This document shows, in pieces, positions 29,820 through 38,338 of a stretch of DNA of 64,000 nucleotides; within the stretch, counting starts at the first letter, position 1; each line of letters starts with the position of its first letter. The notes under the pieces were generated by a model that saw only the letters and a list, made by a program, of their open reading frames with translations, was not told where the DNA came from and did no database searches. Made by a program: the position numbers and the translations under genes. The DNA is from an uncultured Cellvibrio sp. (GTDB lineage Bacteria > Pseudomonadota > Gammaproteobacteria > Pseudomonadales > Cellvibrionaceae): positions 54,810 through 118,809 of the forward strand of contig CAMLKG010000012.1 of the NCBI GenBank assembly GCA_946480695.1, written 5' to 3'.

Positions 29820-31090
29820 GGCATACTTTCCTTGTCATAGGTTTTTACAGCGGGTTTTTTACTGCCAGGCTTATCATCATTTTTTTTACTCCACCATAAT
29901 CGCTTTTCGGGACGGATAAGCTTTAAAACCGGAGCGTGGGCCGGAAGCCAACCTACAATTGATGGAAAGTGGCGCAAAAAATAAAAACTTAAAAAGATGA
30001 GTGGGACACGCCACCAATATCCATGTTTGGCAAGCTCCATATCGATTCTCTTGCAATGGTGCTTAATTAATTCTTGCATGTGGTCATATAATTCTTGATT
30101 CAGGGTACTATCCCGCACCATAACGTTAGCTTCCAGGTTTAGTGAAAAGCTCAATGGATCCAGGTTACTGGAACCTACGGTTACCCATTCATCATCCATT
30201 ATTGCTACTTTTCCATGAAAGCTTCGCTGGCAATACTCATAAATTTTCACGTCGGCACGAAGTAAATAATTGTAGAGTAACCGCGATAACACGCTCACCC
30301 AGGGCATGTCAGGTTGACCCTGCATAACAAGGATTACTTCTACACCGCGCGCGGCAGCCTGGCGTAAGGCGCGCAAGAAAAATAGACGGGGGAAAAAATA
30401 GGCGTTGGCAATGACTATACGTTTCCTTGCAAGCCGGATGGCAAGTAGATATTGCTTTTCTATATCTTTTCTATGCCATCTATTATCGCGTTCTACAAAT
30501 AAAACAGCGGACTCTCCGGTTGGTTCCGGTGTTGGTATCCTGGTGTCGCGAATGTATTTTTTCCGTTCGTGCCGACTGGAGCCGCGTAACAGCAATAATA
30601 TGCAACTTTTGTGAATATCTTCGACCACAGGGCCGCGCAATTCTACCGCATAGTCCTGTTTTGCCTTTTCACCATAATCCATCATATGGTCTGCACAATA
30701 ATTTATTCCACCAATGAACGCGATTTTTTTATCGACCACCGCTATTTTTCGATGCAAGCGCCGGAACATGTTCAGGCGAACGCCCCATAGCTTGGGTTGC
30801 GGATCAAAAATGTGCAGTTGTACACCGCTGTTTATCATGCCTTCCACAAAATCGGTGCTTAAATCCCATGTGCCGTAATCATCAACAGTCAAATGAACAT
30901 TCACACCACGTTTGGCCGCGTCAATGATCACCTGCCGTAATTCATGCCCAATTTTGTCTTCCTGGAGGATAAAAGTTTCAATGATAATTTCTTCTTTCGC
31001 ATTCCTGGCACACTCAAAAAACCGGGTAAAAAATTCTTCCCCATTGATAAGCAATTCTATGCTGTTTCCATCACGCCAATTATTTTTCAT
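29816..31090 (-). CDS. clsB: Cardiolipin synthase B-like phospholipase D family protein
   Basis: Phosphatidyl-transferase that makes cardiolipin at the inner membrane. It has 424 residues with two HKD motifs: HRKIAVVDKKIAFIGGINYC in the first half and HGKVAIMDDEWVTVGSSNLDPLSF in the second. These are the paired catalytic His-Lys-Asp sets of the ClsB/YbhO subgroup, which lacks the N-terminal membrane helices of ClsA. A hydrophobic stretch near the end (VPLIFLSFYFLRHFPSIVGWL) may anchor it. ATGA overlaps link it to the EEP gene before and the YbhN-like gene after. Confidence 0.93.
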   Translation of the reverse strand: MKNNWRDGNSIELLINGEEFFTRFFECARNAKEEIIIETFILQEDKIGHELRQVIIDAAKRGVNVHLTVDDYGTWDLSTDFVEGMINSGVQLHIFDPQPKLWGVRLNMFRRLHRKIAVVDKKIAFIGGINYCADHMMDYGEKAKQDYAVELRGPVVEDIHKSCILLLLRGSSRHERKKYIRDTRIPTPEPTGESAVLFVERDNRWHRKDIEKQYLLAIRLARKRIVIANAYFFPRLFFLRALRQAAARGVEVILVMQGQPDMPWVSVLSRLLYNYLLRADVKIYEYCQRSFHGKVAIMDDEWVTVGSSNLDPLSFSLNLEANVMVRDSTLNQELYDHMQELIKHHCKRIDMELAKHGYWWRVPLIFLSFYFLRHFPSIVGWLPAHAPVLKLIRPEKRLWWSKKNDDKPGSKKPAVKTYDKESMP

Positions 31091-31911
31091 AGATGCACCT
31101 CAACAGCCAAGGGGGCATGGTCCGAGAGGTGGGACCATGGGCGACGATAAAGCACCTGCGGTTCAACCGATCTCGCATTGCGTAGATAAATTCGATCCAG
31201 GCTTAGTAAGGGCCAGCGTGCAGGGAAGCTTTTAGCGGGTTTACCATAGGTTTCTACAAAAACTTCTTTCAGGTTGCAGGCGGCCAATATGGAGTCGGCT
31301 TTTTTCCTCCAATCATTAAAGTCACCGGCAACGATGACGGGAGCGGAAGCGGGCAGGCTTTCCACCAGTTCGCACAATAAATGGAGTTGTTTTTGTCGAT
31401 GGTTTTCGCGCAATCCCAAATGTACGCATATTGCGTGCACCTCATCGTGGCCGGGTATTTTCAGGACAGAGTGGAGAAGGCCGCGCTGTTCGATACTGCC
31501 GATAGATACATCCAGGTTTTGATAGCGGACAATGGGATATTTGGATAACAATGCGTTGCCGTGGTCTCCGTGGGGATAAACTGCATTGCGGCCATAAGAA
31601 TATTCAGGCCACATACTGTCCGCTAAATATTCATACTGGGGAATGGAAGGCCAGTGTTCATGCCGTTGGGCATGTTGAAGGTGGCTACCGTGGACTTCTT
31701 GTAAAAAAACAACCTCTGTCGATAAAGTACGCACAGCATCGCGCAATTCGGGTAAGATGAATTGGCGATTAAATACAGTAAATCCTTTGTGCATATTCAG
31801 GGTGAGCAATTTGAATTTGTGGACAGCGGGTTTCAAATCGGTCATTTGAATAATGCTGCGCTCACTGAGGTTAAAATCCTGATAAGATTTTATTTCGCGT
31901 TTACTATTCAT
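31087..31911 (-). CDS. Endonuclease/exonuclease/phosphatase family protein (YbhP-like)
   Basis: Metal-dependent phosphodiesterase/nuclease fold of about 274 residues. Motifs are LTLNMHKGF, VVFLQEVHGS (metal-binding Glu), VIVAGDFNDW and LSLDRIYL, and the terminal SDHAPLAVEV with catalytic Asp-His. The open frame runs further left to 32004, but the ATG at 31911 overlaps the DUF72 stop as ATGA and is the better start. It corresponds in position and family to E. coli YbhP, just before clsB. The substrate is unknown; a lipid or nucleic-acid phosphodiester are both possible. Confidence 0.9.
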   Translation of the reverse strand: MNSKREIKSYQDFNLSERSIIQMTDLKPAVHKFKLLTLNMHKGFTVFNRQFILPELRDAVRTLSTEVVFLQEVHGSHLQHAQRHEHWPSIPQYEYLADSMWPEYSYGRNAVYPHGDHGNALLSKYPIVRYQNLDVSIGSIEQRGLLHSVLKIPGHDEVHAICVHLGLRENHRQKQLHLLCELVESLPASAPVIVAGDFNDWRKKADSILAACNLKEVFVETYGKPAKSFPARWPLLSLDRIYLRNARSVEPQVLYRRPWSHLSDHAPLAVEVHL

Positions 31912-32819
31912 GATGCTATGGCGTCCAGTAAGTCTGAAGAGTCGCGCAGTCTTTTCTCCTGGCCCAGTAACGTAAGCAACGTTCGGGCATCTTTGGGTGC
32001 CCATAATTTGTCGGTATTATCAAAATAACAGTAAATATCTAAAGACTCAGCCGTTTTCGCGCGCTTTCCGATTAATTTTGCATCTTTTGGTTGTATCCCC
32101 TTGCTCCAGGACTTTAAGCGTTTGTGCCAATGGTCCAGGGCACGTGCTGAATAACCGCTATTATATAATTCTGTATCACCGTGCAGCCGTATATAAACAA
32201 AGTTGCTGGTAATGTCTTCGGCAAATGGCCAGCGACCTGCGGTATCCGCAATCACATAGGCGACCTTGTATTTCCGCAACAATTCTATGAACCGCTCATC
32301 GACAAAGGAACTATTGCGGATCTCAACGGAATGCCTGAGCTTCTTGGATAAGAATTGAGTCTCATTGAACTTGAAATCCGGATGATGCTTTTTTATTAAC
32401 TTAATTGCCCCTTCGAAACTGCCGGGCAAAAGTGATAAGAATAGTTCGAATTGTTCCTCGTTAAATTTGAACGTTGGCGGAAACTGCCACAATATCGGGC
32501 CTAATTTTTCCTTGAGTTCTAATAGCCCTGAGGAAAAAAAATTTGCAATGGGCTCCTCAACGTCATTTAGTCGCCGTATGTGAGTGATATAGCGGTGTGC
32601 TTTTACACTGAAGACAAATTCCTCCGGCGTATCAGCGTACCAATTTGCATAGCGTTCGGGGGTTTGCAGGGCGTAAAAAGAACCATTGATTTCAATGCTG
32701 TTGACGGAACGGGAAGCGAAATAAAGTTCTTTTTTTTGATGCAAACCCTTCGGGTAAAAGTTATTACGCCAGGGAGCGTAGCGCCATCCGGAAATACCAA
32801 TATAGAAATTACCCATCAT
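31908..32819 (-). CDS. DUF72 family protein (YecE-like TIM barrel)
   Basis: About 303 residues with the DUF72 signature: FYIGISGWRYAPWRNNFYP at the start, FASRSVNSIEINGSFY, SVKAHRYITHIRRL, LGPILWQFPPTFKFN, the VEIRNSSF strand, and YIRLHGDTELYNSGY near the end. The family has an endonuclease-IV-like TIM barrel, with no settled function. ATGs at 32825, 32819 and 32816 exist. AAGGGG lies at good distance from 32819. Its stop overlaps the next start by four bases (ATGA), so it heads the coupled four-gene lipid/phosphodiesterase unit. Confidence 0.92.
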   Translation of the reverse strand: MMGNFYIGISGWRYAPWRNNFYPKGLHQKKELYFASRSVNSIEINGSFYALQTPERYANWYADTPEEFVFSVKAHRYITHIRRLNDVEEPIANFFSSGLLELKEKLGPILWQFPPTFKFNEEQFELFLSLLPGSFEGAIKLIKKHHPDFKFNETQFLSKKLRHSVEIRNSSFVDERFIELLRKYKVAYVIADTAGRWPFAEDITSNFVYIRLHGDTELYNSGYSARALDHWHKRLKSWSKGIQPKDAKLIGKRAKTAESLDIYCYFDNTDKLWAPKDARTLLTLLGQEKRLRDSSDLLDAIAS

Positions 32820-32878
32820 TTGCATCCCCTTCTGGCGCTGACAAATTAATGTGCCTTCCCGCCACTGTACCTTTCCTA

Positions 32879-33292
32879 CTAATGCGCCTTGGCGACACCT
32901 TGCAATACGGTGGCGCTTGCTTTTTGGCTGCGGCAGCTCGCGATGTTACCTAGCGATACGACCCCAACCAAACGCTTGTCGCGATTCAGTACCGGCAAGC
33001 GACGCACTTGTATATCCGCCATGTTTTCCGCGACATGTTGGATTTCCTCATCTTCAAAACAATAACGAATTTTTTCCGTCATCACTTTGCGTACAGGTGT
33101 GTTGCTATCCAAACCTTCCGCTACGGCTCGAATGACAATATCCCGATCAGTTACCATACCGACCAAACGATCACCTTCGTTAACGAGTAGCGCACCACTA
33201 TCTATTCGCGCCATGGCGCAAGCGGCTTCGTGGATAGTTTTTTCCGGTGAAATGGTTTCTACATTGCGAGTCATAATGTCTTGAATTTTCAT
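32879..33292 (-). CDS. CBS-domain-pair protein
   Basis: 137-residue stand-alone CBS pair, usually an adenine-nucleotide sensor. CBS1 reads IQDIMTRNVETISPEKTIHEAACAMARIDSGALLVNEGDRLVGMVTDRDIVIRAVAEG. CBS2 reads VRKVMTEKIRYCFEDEEIQHVAENMADIQVRRLPVLNRDKRLVGVVSLGNIA. Each repeat ends in the G(M/V)V(T/S)xx(D/N) ligand-binding strand. The ATG at 33292 has GGAG seven bases upstream. It lies between the proline-rich peptide and DUF72 on the same strand with gaps of 36 and 59 bases. Similar proteins are often stress- or stationary-phase-induced. Confidence 0.92.
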   Translation of the reverse strand: MKIQDIMTRNVETISPEKTIHEAACAMARIDSGALLVNEGDRLVGMVTDRDIVIRAVAEGLDSNTPVRKVMTEKIRYCFEDEEIQHVAENMADIQVRRLPVLNRDKRLVGVVSLGNIASCRSQKASATVLQGVAKAH

Positions 33293-33328
33293 AAATTGTC
33301 TCCTTTGCAATCGGTAATGTTTTAACAA

Positions 33329-33520
33329 TTACTGATGATCCGCTACCGGATGAGTGGGTTCCGTGGGATCAGTGGGCTGGATAGGATGCTCCGGAATTCC
33401 CGGGTTTGGTGGCACCGGGTCGGTACTGGGTTTTGGTGGATCTAGGGGGTTAGGCATTGGTGGCGGTGTTGGTTCGGGATCTCCGCCAAATCCAATGTCG
33501 TTCGATTCATTAATCATCAT
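33329..33520 (-). CDS. Short proline-rich protein of unknown function
   Basis: 63 residues, no recognised family. After an acidic start (MMINESNDIGFGGDPEP) the chain is almost entirely Pro, Asp, Thr, Asn and Glu, with PxP spacing (PTPPPMPNPLDPPKP, PVPPNPGIPEHPIQP) and ends in VADHQ. It has no Cys, aromatic or hydrophobic core, so it should be disordered or polyproline-II. GAGGAA precedes the tandem ATGs at correct distance, which supports translation. It sits between DUF4142 and CBS genes with 55- and 36-base gaps. Confidence 0.65.
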   Translation of the reverse strand: MMINESNDIGFGGDPEPTPPPMPNPLDPPKPSTDPVPPNPGIPEHPIQPTDPTEPTHPVADHQ

Positions 33521-33575
33521 TTATTCCTCGTGAAAATATTGAGCAAGAAATACGCGTACGGAGCGCTACCCTTAC

Positions 33576-34145
33576 TTATATCTTGTAATCAGGTTCTTCC
33601 ACGAAATCCGCCGATTGGGGCGACGTGGTGGGAATGGTGTTGGAATGCAGTGTTTCGGCGAGTTCCTGGGCCATCCGCAAGTGATGGTCCAATTGATCCA
33701 GGGTATTCGACAAAAATTCGCGCAATAGTGGATCGTTGGATCGCCCCGTCCAGCGGAAAAGCTTGATCATTCCCTTATGTGAATTCAAACGATGGTTGAC
33801 ATAATTTTCATCAAATGAATCTGCACTGGGGTGTATGACATAAGGTTGGGCAGCATGTTGGTAATCTTCGACAGCAGGCACGGCCAACGATTTTTTTTGG
33901 GCGATCTCAATGAGTCGCTGGTTGAAAGTGTTGTAGTCATCCATTGTTCGCTGTGCAAAAATTTTTACATTTGTCGAATTTGATTTTTCCAACGCTAACC
34001 TTGCACTTTGTATTTCGGAGAAACCCCTGGCTAGTGCTTCATCAAGGAAATTCTGAAGGTCGATATCCCTGTCTTTAATAAATTTTGTCAAAGTGGCGCC
34101 TGCAACAAATGCTGCACCGATAAGTAATGCATTTTTTGCATGCAT
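33576..34145 (-). CDS. DUF4142 ferritin-like-fold protein
   Basis: About 189 residues. The ATG at 34145 has GGAGG upstream and starts an export or anchor helix (NALLIGAAFVAGATLTKFI). The remaining helical region fits DUF4142: FLDEALARGFSEIQSARLALEKSNSTNVKIFAQRTMDDYNTFNQRLIEIAQKKSLAVP is the family's first helical pair. LREFLSNTLDQLDHHLRMAQEL is the last helix, with paired His. The longer open frame to 34247 lacks support. It is the first gene of the minus-strand stress series, back to back with ku. The function is not established; a ferritin-like fold is the family prediction. Confidence 0.82.
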   Translation of the reverse strand: MHAKNALLIGAAFVAGATLTKFIKDRDIDLQNFLDEALARGFSEIQSARLALEKSNSTNVKIFAQRTMDDYNTFNQRLIEIAQKKSLAVPAVEDYQHAAQPYVIHPSADSFDENYVNHRLNSHKGMIKLFRWTGRSNDPLLREFLSNTLDQLDHHLRMAQELAETLHSNTIPTTSPQSADFVEEPDYKI

Positions 34146-34548
34146 TTTACATTCCTCCACAAAATGAATGTGCAATTCAAAATTGCCTACTAAGCATTGA
34201 CCGTCTAACGTTATTAATAATTCCTTTACTGCAAACAACTTTGTCAATCTATTGTTTTATCTTCTCCAAAATTTTTTTTGCTATGTTGTATTTTTTTCAA
34301 TGCGACGGTTGGCTATTAAAAATTACCTGTAAATAAGCTATTTTAATTCTCATCCCAATGAAAATTTTACAAGGAAGGTTAGAAACATATTTTCCCGAGA
34401 ACGTTTTGTTTTAAAGGCTTTTTCTTATCATTGCAAAAAGCTCTAAAAATAGATAAAAGGAATTGCGCATTAAGTAACGTTTTGGTGAACTTTGGCATTG
34501 CAATCTATGTCTGTTCTTCTAAGGCTTTTATCTAACCAGGTAGTTAAA
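34146..34548. other. 403-base AT-rich divergent intergenic region, DUF4142 / ku
   Basis: Contains the start signals for both directions. On the plus side lies an AlgU/sigma-E-like promoter (34487-34513). On the minus side a GGAATT-N17-GTCAA pair precedes DUF4142 and loosely resembles the same sigma class. I see no additional gene or convincing hairpin in the rest, which has long A and T runs. Confidence 0.5.
34487..34513 (+). promoter_or_regulatory. Possible AlgU/sigma-E-type promoter for ku-ligD
   Basis: GAACTT (34487-34492), 17-base spacer, TCTG (34510-34513). The consensus for AlgU/RpoE is GAACTT-N16/17-TCTGA, so 9 of the 10 bases plus the AT context agree, with the last A replaced by T. 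It lies about 36 bases before the chosen ku start. Confidence 0.45.
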
Positions 34549-35556
34549 ATGGCGCGAGCAATTTGGAAAGGGGCGATCAGCTTTGGTTTGGTTCATATAC
34601 CAGTAAGCCTGGTTTCCGCGACATCATCAACCGGGATTGATTTCGACTGGCTTGATAAAAGAAGCATGGAACCGGTAGGTTATAAACAAATTAATAAAGT
34701 GACAGGCAAGGATATTGATAAAAAAAATATTGTAAAAGGGATTCAGTACGAAAAGGGGCGTTACGTAATTTTAAGTGAAGAGGAAATAAAAGCCGCACAT
34801 CCTCGTTCCACCCAGGCTATAGATATTTTTTCCTTTGTGGATAAAAGTGAAATTCCCATTACCCATCTGGATACCCCCTATTATCTGGCACCGGATAAGC
34901 GCGGTGAAAAAGTCTACGCGTTGTTACGCGAGTCGCTGGTCGCAACGAATAAGGTCGCCCTGGCTAATGTTGTAATACGGATCCGCCAGCATCTGGCGGT
35001 ATTGATGCCCCTATCCTCCGCGTTGGCTTTGGTTTTGTTACGCTGGCCGGCAGAAGTAAGGAATTTGGAAGCACTGGAGCTGAACGATGCAGTTGTCGAG
35101 CCGGATCTTGCCAAAAGCGAAAAGGACATGGCAAAGCGGTTAATAAATGATATGTCGGGTACCTGGAACCCTGATGAATACCGGGATACTTTCCAGGAAA
35201 AAATTATGGCATTAGTGGAGAAAAAGGCCCTTGAAGGAAAAATTGAAGATGTTGAGCAAGTGGGCGACGAAGATTTTCGCAAGACGGCAGATGTCATTGA
35301 CCTGACTGAACTATTGAAACGTAGCTTGGCGGGAAACTCGGGAAAGGATAATAAAACTGGAAGAAAAGCGGATGGCAATGTGCACAGTATTCAAAAGGCA
35401 GCAAAGAAAACCGATGGAAAAAAAGAGGGATCAGGTAACAAATCCAAAACGGGTGTTAAATCCCAATCCGCCACCAAATCAAAGCCAACTGCCAAGCAGC
35501 CCGCCAAACCTAAAGCTGAAACAAAAGTACGAAATTCAGGAAAAGCTGCCAAGTAA
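34549..35556 (+). CDS. ku: Non-homologous end-joining protein Ku
   Basis: Homodimeric ring that binds DNA ends and recruits LigD. The ATG at 34549 gives MARAIWKGAISFGLVHIPVSL, the canonical bacterial Ku start; the open frame extends 19 codons further without family match. The core runs to about residue 255 (KGIQYEKGRYVILSEEEIKAAHPRSTQAIDIFSFV, PYYLAPDKRGEKVYALLRE). It ends in a long Lys/Ala/Pro-rich tail of about 80 residues, like the DNA-binding tails seen in other bacterial Ku proteins. ligD begins 17 bases later. The two genes form a complete minimal repair operon. Confidence 0.96.
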   Translation: MARAIWKGAISFGLVHIPVSLVSATSSTGIDFDWLDKRSMEPVGYKQINKVTGKDIDKKNIVKGIQYEKGRYVILSEEEIKAAHPRSTQAIDIFSFVDKSEIPITHLDTPYYLAPDKRGEKVYALLRESLVATNKVALANVVIRIRQHLAVLMPLSSALALVLLRWPAEVRNLEALELNDAVVEPDLAKSEKDMAKRLINDMSGTWNPDEYRDTFQEKIMALVEKKALEGKIEDVEQVGDEDFRKTADVIDLTELLKRSLAGNSGKDNKTGRKADGNVHSIQKAAKKTDGKKEGSGNKSKTGVKSQSATKSKPTAKQPAKPKAETKVRNSGKAAK

Positions 35557-35573
35557 GCACACGAGAGTTAAGT

Positions 35574-38174
35574 ATGGCTAAGTCGCTCAATGAATACAGG
35601 CGTAAACGCAATTTTGATATTACCTCCGAACCCAAGGGCGATATGGATGATAAGCGTGCATCTGCCCATGCGTTGCGTTTTGTTATCCAGAAACATGATG
35701 CAAGAAGATTGCACTACGATTTTCGTTTGGAGCTTGAAGGCACGTTGAAAAGCTGGGCTATTCCAAAAGGCCCAAGCCTTGATCCGTCAATAAAACGACT
35801 TGCCGTGCACGTTGAAGATCATCCGTTAAGTTACGCGAGTTTTGAAGGATATATACCGGAAGGCCAATACGGTGGTGGTGAGGTAATTGTATGGGACCAG
35901 GGGATATGGAAACCCGATGGCGACCCCAGGGCAGCGTATAAATCCGGCAAATTGAAATTTGAGCTGGTGGGTGAAAAATTGTCAGGGAACTGGAGCCTCG
36001 TACGTACGCATTTGCGGGGTAGCGGTGATAAAGAACAATGGTTGCTGATTAAGGAGCGGGATAGCAGCGCACGTCCTGATGGCGAATACGACATTGTTGT
36101 TGCCGAACCCCAAAGTGTGATTAGCGGAGCTGAATTACTTGGTGCAAGAAAAAAGAACCTACCAAAGTCCGCACCTGCGGAAAAAAAATCAAAAAGCACG
36201 ACAGGCGACAAAGTCCAGGATATTAAAAAAGCAAAAAAAGTTTCGTCCAGGCCTCAATCCCATAAACAAAAAATTGCCCTTCCCGAATTTATAGCGCCGG
36301 AACTGGCAACGCTGGTCAGCGAACCACCAGCAGGTGACTGGCTGTATGAAATTAAATTTGATGGTTACCGCATATTGAGCCGGATTGAAAATGGTGAAGT
36401 AACATTGTTTACCCGTAATGGAAATGATTGGACCGGACGAATGCCAACACAAGTAGAGGCTATAAAGTCATTGGGATTGGATGGCTCCTGGCTGGACGGT
36501 GAAGTGGTTGTGTTGAACGAAAAAGGAGTTCCGGATTTCCAGGCATTACAAGGCGCATTTGAAATAGGCCGCAGCCGCGAAATTCTTTACTATCTTTTTG
36601 ACGCGCCATTTTTAAACGGGATCGATTTGCGCGATTCTCCCATTGAGGAACGGCGTGCGGCTTTGGAAAAAGTTATCCCTAATAAAAGCACAAGTCCATT
36701 GCGTTTCTCATCGGTTTTTTTGGCGGATCATCACAATATTGTTGAGTGTGCTTGTGCAATGTCGTTGGAAGGCGTTATTGGCAAGCGCGCTGGTAGCGGT
36801 TACACCTCGAGCCGAAGTAAGGATTGGATAAAACTCAAATGCCGGCTGCGGCAAGAATTTGTAATCCTGGGATTCACTAAGCCAAAAGGTGCGCGGAGCG
36901 GTTTCGGTGCGTTATTGCTGGGAGTTCACAGTGAGCCGGGGTCATCTGAACTTGCTTATGCCGGCCGGGTGGGCACAGGTTTTAACGAGGTTAGCCTTAA
37001 GCAATTACATCAACAACTGAAAGCATTGGAGATCGCGGAGTCACCGCTGTCAAAGCCCCTGCGCGGAGCGCTGGTTCGGGATGTGCATTGGATTCGACCA
37101 AAGTTGGTATGTGAGGTGGAATTTGCTGAATGGACAGGCGAGGGTATATTGCGCCAGGCAACCTTCATCGCGCTCAGGACTGACAAACCAGCGAAGGAAA
37201 TTATTCGGGAACGGGCGCTTCCTCCCGGCACCGTTAAAGCACCGCCCAAAGGAAAACATTCTAATAAGGCGGCCAATAGCAGTGTGGCCGATGTGCGTAT
37301 TACCCACCCGGACCGCGTTATCGATGCAGAGAGCGGGACTACCAAGCTGGAGCTTGCCAGCTTTTACAACACGATTTCTGAATGGATGTTGCCGCATATA
37401 CAGGGGCGCCCCGTTTCACTAATGCGTGCGCCGGAAGGCATTGATGGTGAGATGTTTTTCCAAAAGCATGCCGAACGCATGGCTATTCCCCATATAACAC
37501 ACCTGGATCCGGCCCTTGACCCGGGGCATGCCCGCTTAATGGAAATTAATTCTGCCCAGGCATTGGTGGGAGCCGCTCAGATGGGAACCATTGAATTCCA
37601 TACCTGGGGTTCGGCCAGCAGCACTATTGAGTCACCGGACCGTATCATATTTGATTTGGACCCCGACCCGGCGTTGCCCTGGCGTAGCTTGATCGAAGCA
37701 ACCCGATTGACGCTGGCGGTGTTGGATGAGCTGGGTCTGGATGCTTTTTTGAAAACCAGTGGCGGCAAGGGGATGCATATTGTTGTCCCCTTGGCCCGCG
37801 AGTTTGTATGGGAATATGTGAAGGAATTCTCCAAAGCCTTATCGCAATTTATGGCACGACAGATACCCGACAGGTTTGTGGCCAAAATGGGGCCGCAAAA
37901 CCGCATCGGTAAAATTTTTATTGATTACCTGCGAAACCAGCGTGGGGCCAGCACGGTGGCGGCTTTTTCGGTAAGAGCCCGGCCTGGGTTACCGGTATCT
38001 GTGCCCATTAGTCGCGATGAATTATTGAAGCTCAAAAGTTCGGCGCAGTGGAATGTTAATAACCTAATGAAACGGCTGGATGGATTGAAGCAGGACCCCT
38101 GGGTGGGTTACAAACATCGGCAACGCATTACGGTCGGCATGTGGAAAAAATTGGGTGTAAAGGCGCCTGAGTAA
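35574..38174 (+). CDS. ligD: Multifunctional DNA ligase D
   Basis: End-healing and sealing enzyme of NHEJ, 866 residues, with three domains in the Pseudomonas order. The 3'-phosphoesterase is about 1-180 (FVIQKHDARRLHYDFRLEL, GYIPEGQYGGGEV). The ATP-dependent ligase is about 230-550, with nucleotidyl lysine Lys261 in EIKFDGYR and motif IV EGVIGKRAGS. The polymerase/primase is about 565-866, with metal aspartates Asp694 and Asp696 in FDLDPD and KTSGGKGMHIVVPL. A Lys-rich linker (180-225) joins the first two. It follows ku by 17 bases. No gene with an overlapping role is nearby. Confidence 0.97.
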   Translation: MAKSLNEYRRKRNFDITSEPKGDMDDKRASAHALRFVIQKHDARRLHYDFRLELEGTLKSWAIPKGPSLDPSIKRLAVHVEDHPLSYASFEGYIPEGQYGGGEVIVWDQGIWKPDGDPRAAYKSGKLKFELVGEKLSGNWSLVRTHLRGSGDKEQWLLIKERDSSARPDGEYDIVVAEPQSVISGAELLGARKKNLPKSAPAEKKSKSTTGDKVQDIKKAKKVSSRPQSHKQKIALPEFIAPELATLVSEPPAGDWLYEIKFDGYRILSRIENGEVTLFTRNGNDWTGRMPTQVEAIKSLGLDGSWLDGEVVVLNEKGVPDFQALQGAFEIGRSREILYYLFDAPFLNGIDLRDSPIEERRAALEKVIPNKSTSPLRFSSVFLADHHNIVECACAMSLEGVIGKRAGSGYTSSRSKDWIKLKCRLRQEFVILGFTKPKGARSGFGALLLGVHSEPGSSELAYAGRVGTGFNEVSLKQLHQQLKALEIAESPLSKPLRGALVRDVHWIRPKLVCEVEFAEWTGEGILRQATFIALRTDKPAKEIIRERALPPGTVKAPPKGKHSNKAANSSVADVRITHPDRVIDAESGTTKLELASFYNTISEWMLPHIQGRPVSLMRAPEGIDGEMFFQKHAERMAIPHITHLDPALDPGHARLMEINSAQALVGAAQMGTIEFHTWGSASSTIESPDRIIFDLDPDPALPWRSLIEATRLTLAVLDELGLDAFLKTSGGKGMHIVVPLAREFVWEYVKEFSKALSQFMARQIPDRFVAKMGPQNRIGKIFIDYLRNQRGASTVAAFSVRARPGLPVSVPISRDELLKLKSSAQWNVNNLMKRLDGLKQDPWVGYKHRQRITVGMWKKLGVKAPE

Positions 38175-38338
38175 TAGCTAATCCTTGTTATGCTCCGTAA
38201 TTAATCGGGCGGGGTCCCCTTTTTTGACTAGTGGCAGTGGCTAGCGAAAGTGTTACCATGCGCCCCTGTTTTGAATTGTATTTCCTGATTCCCGAAAGGT
38301 TTTTTACCCCAGCCAAGACAATAAATAGAGGTATTCTC

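Noticed and set aside
38231..38338. N-terminal extension of the SapC-family gene
   Set aside because: The extension has no family match, while GTG at 38339 has a good ribosome-binding site and gives the family's usual start.
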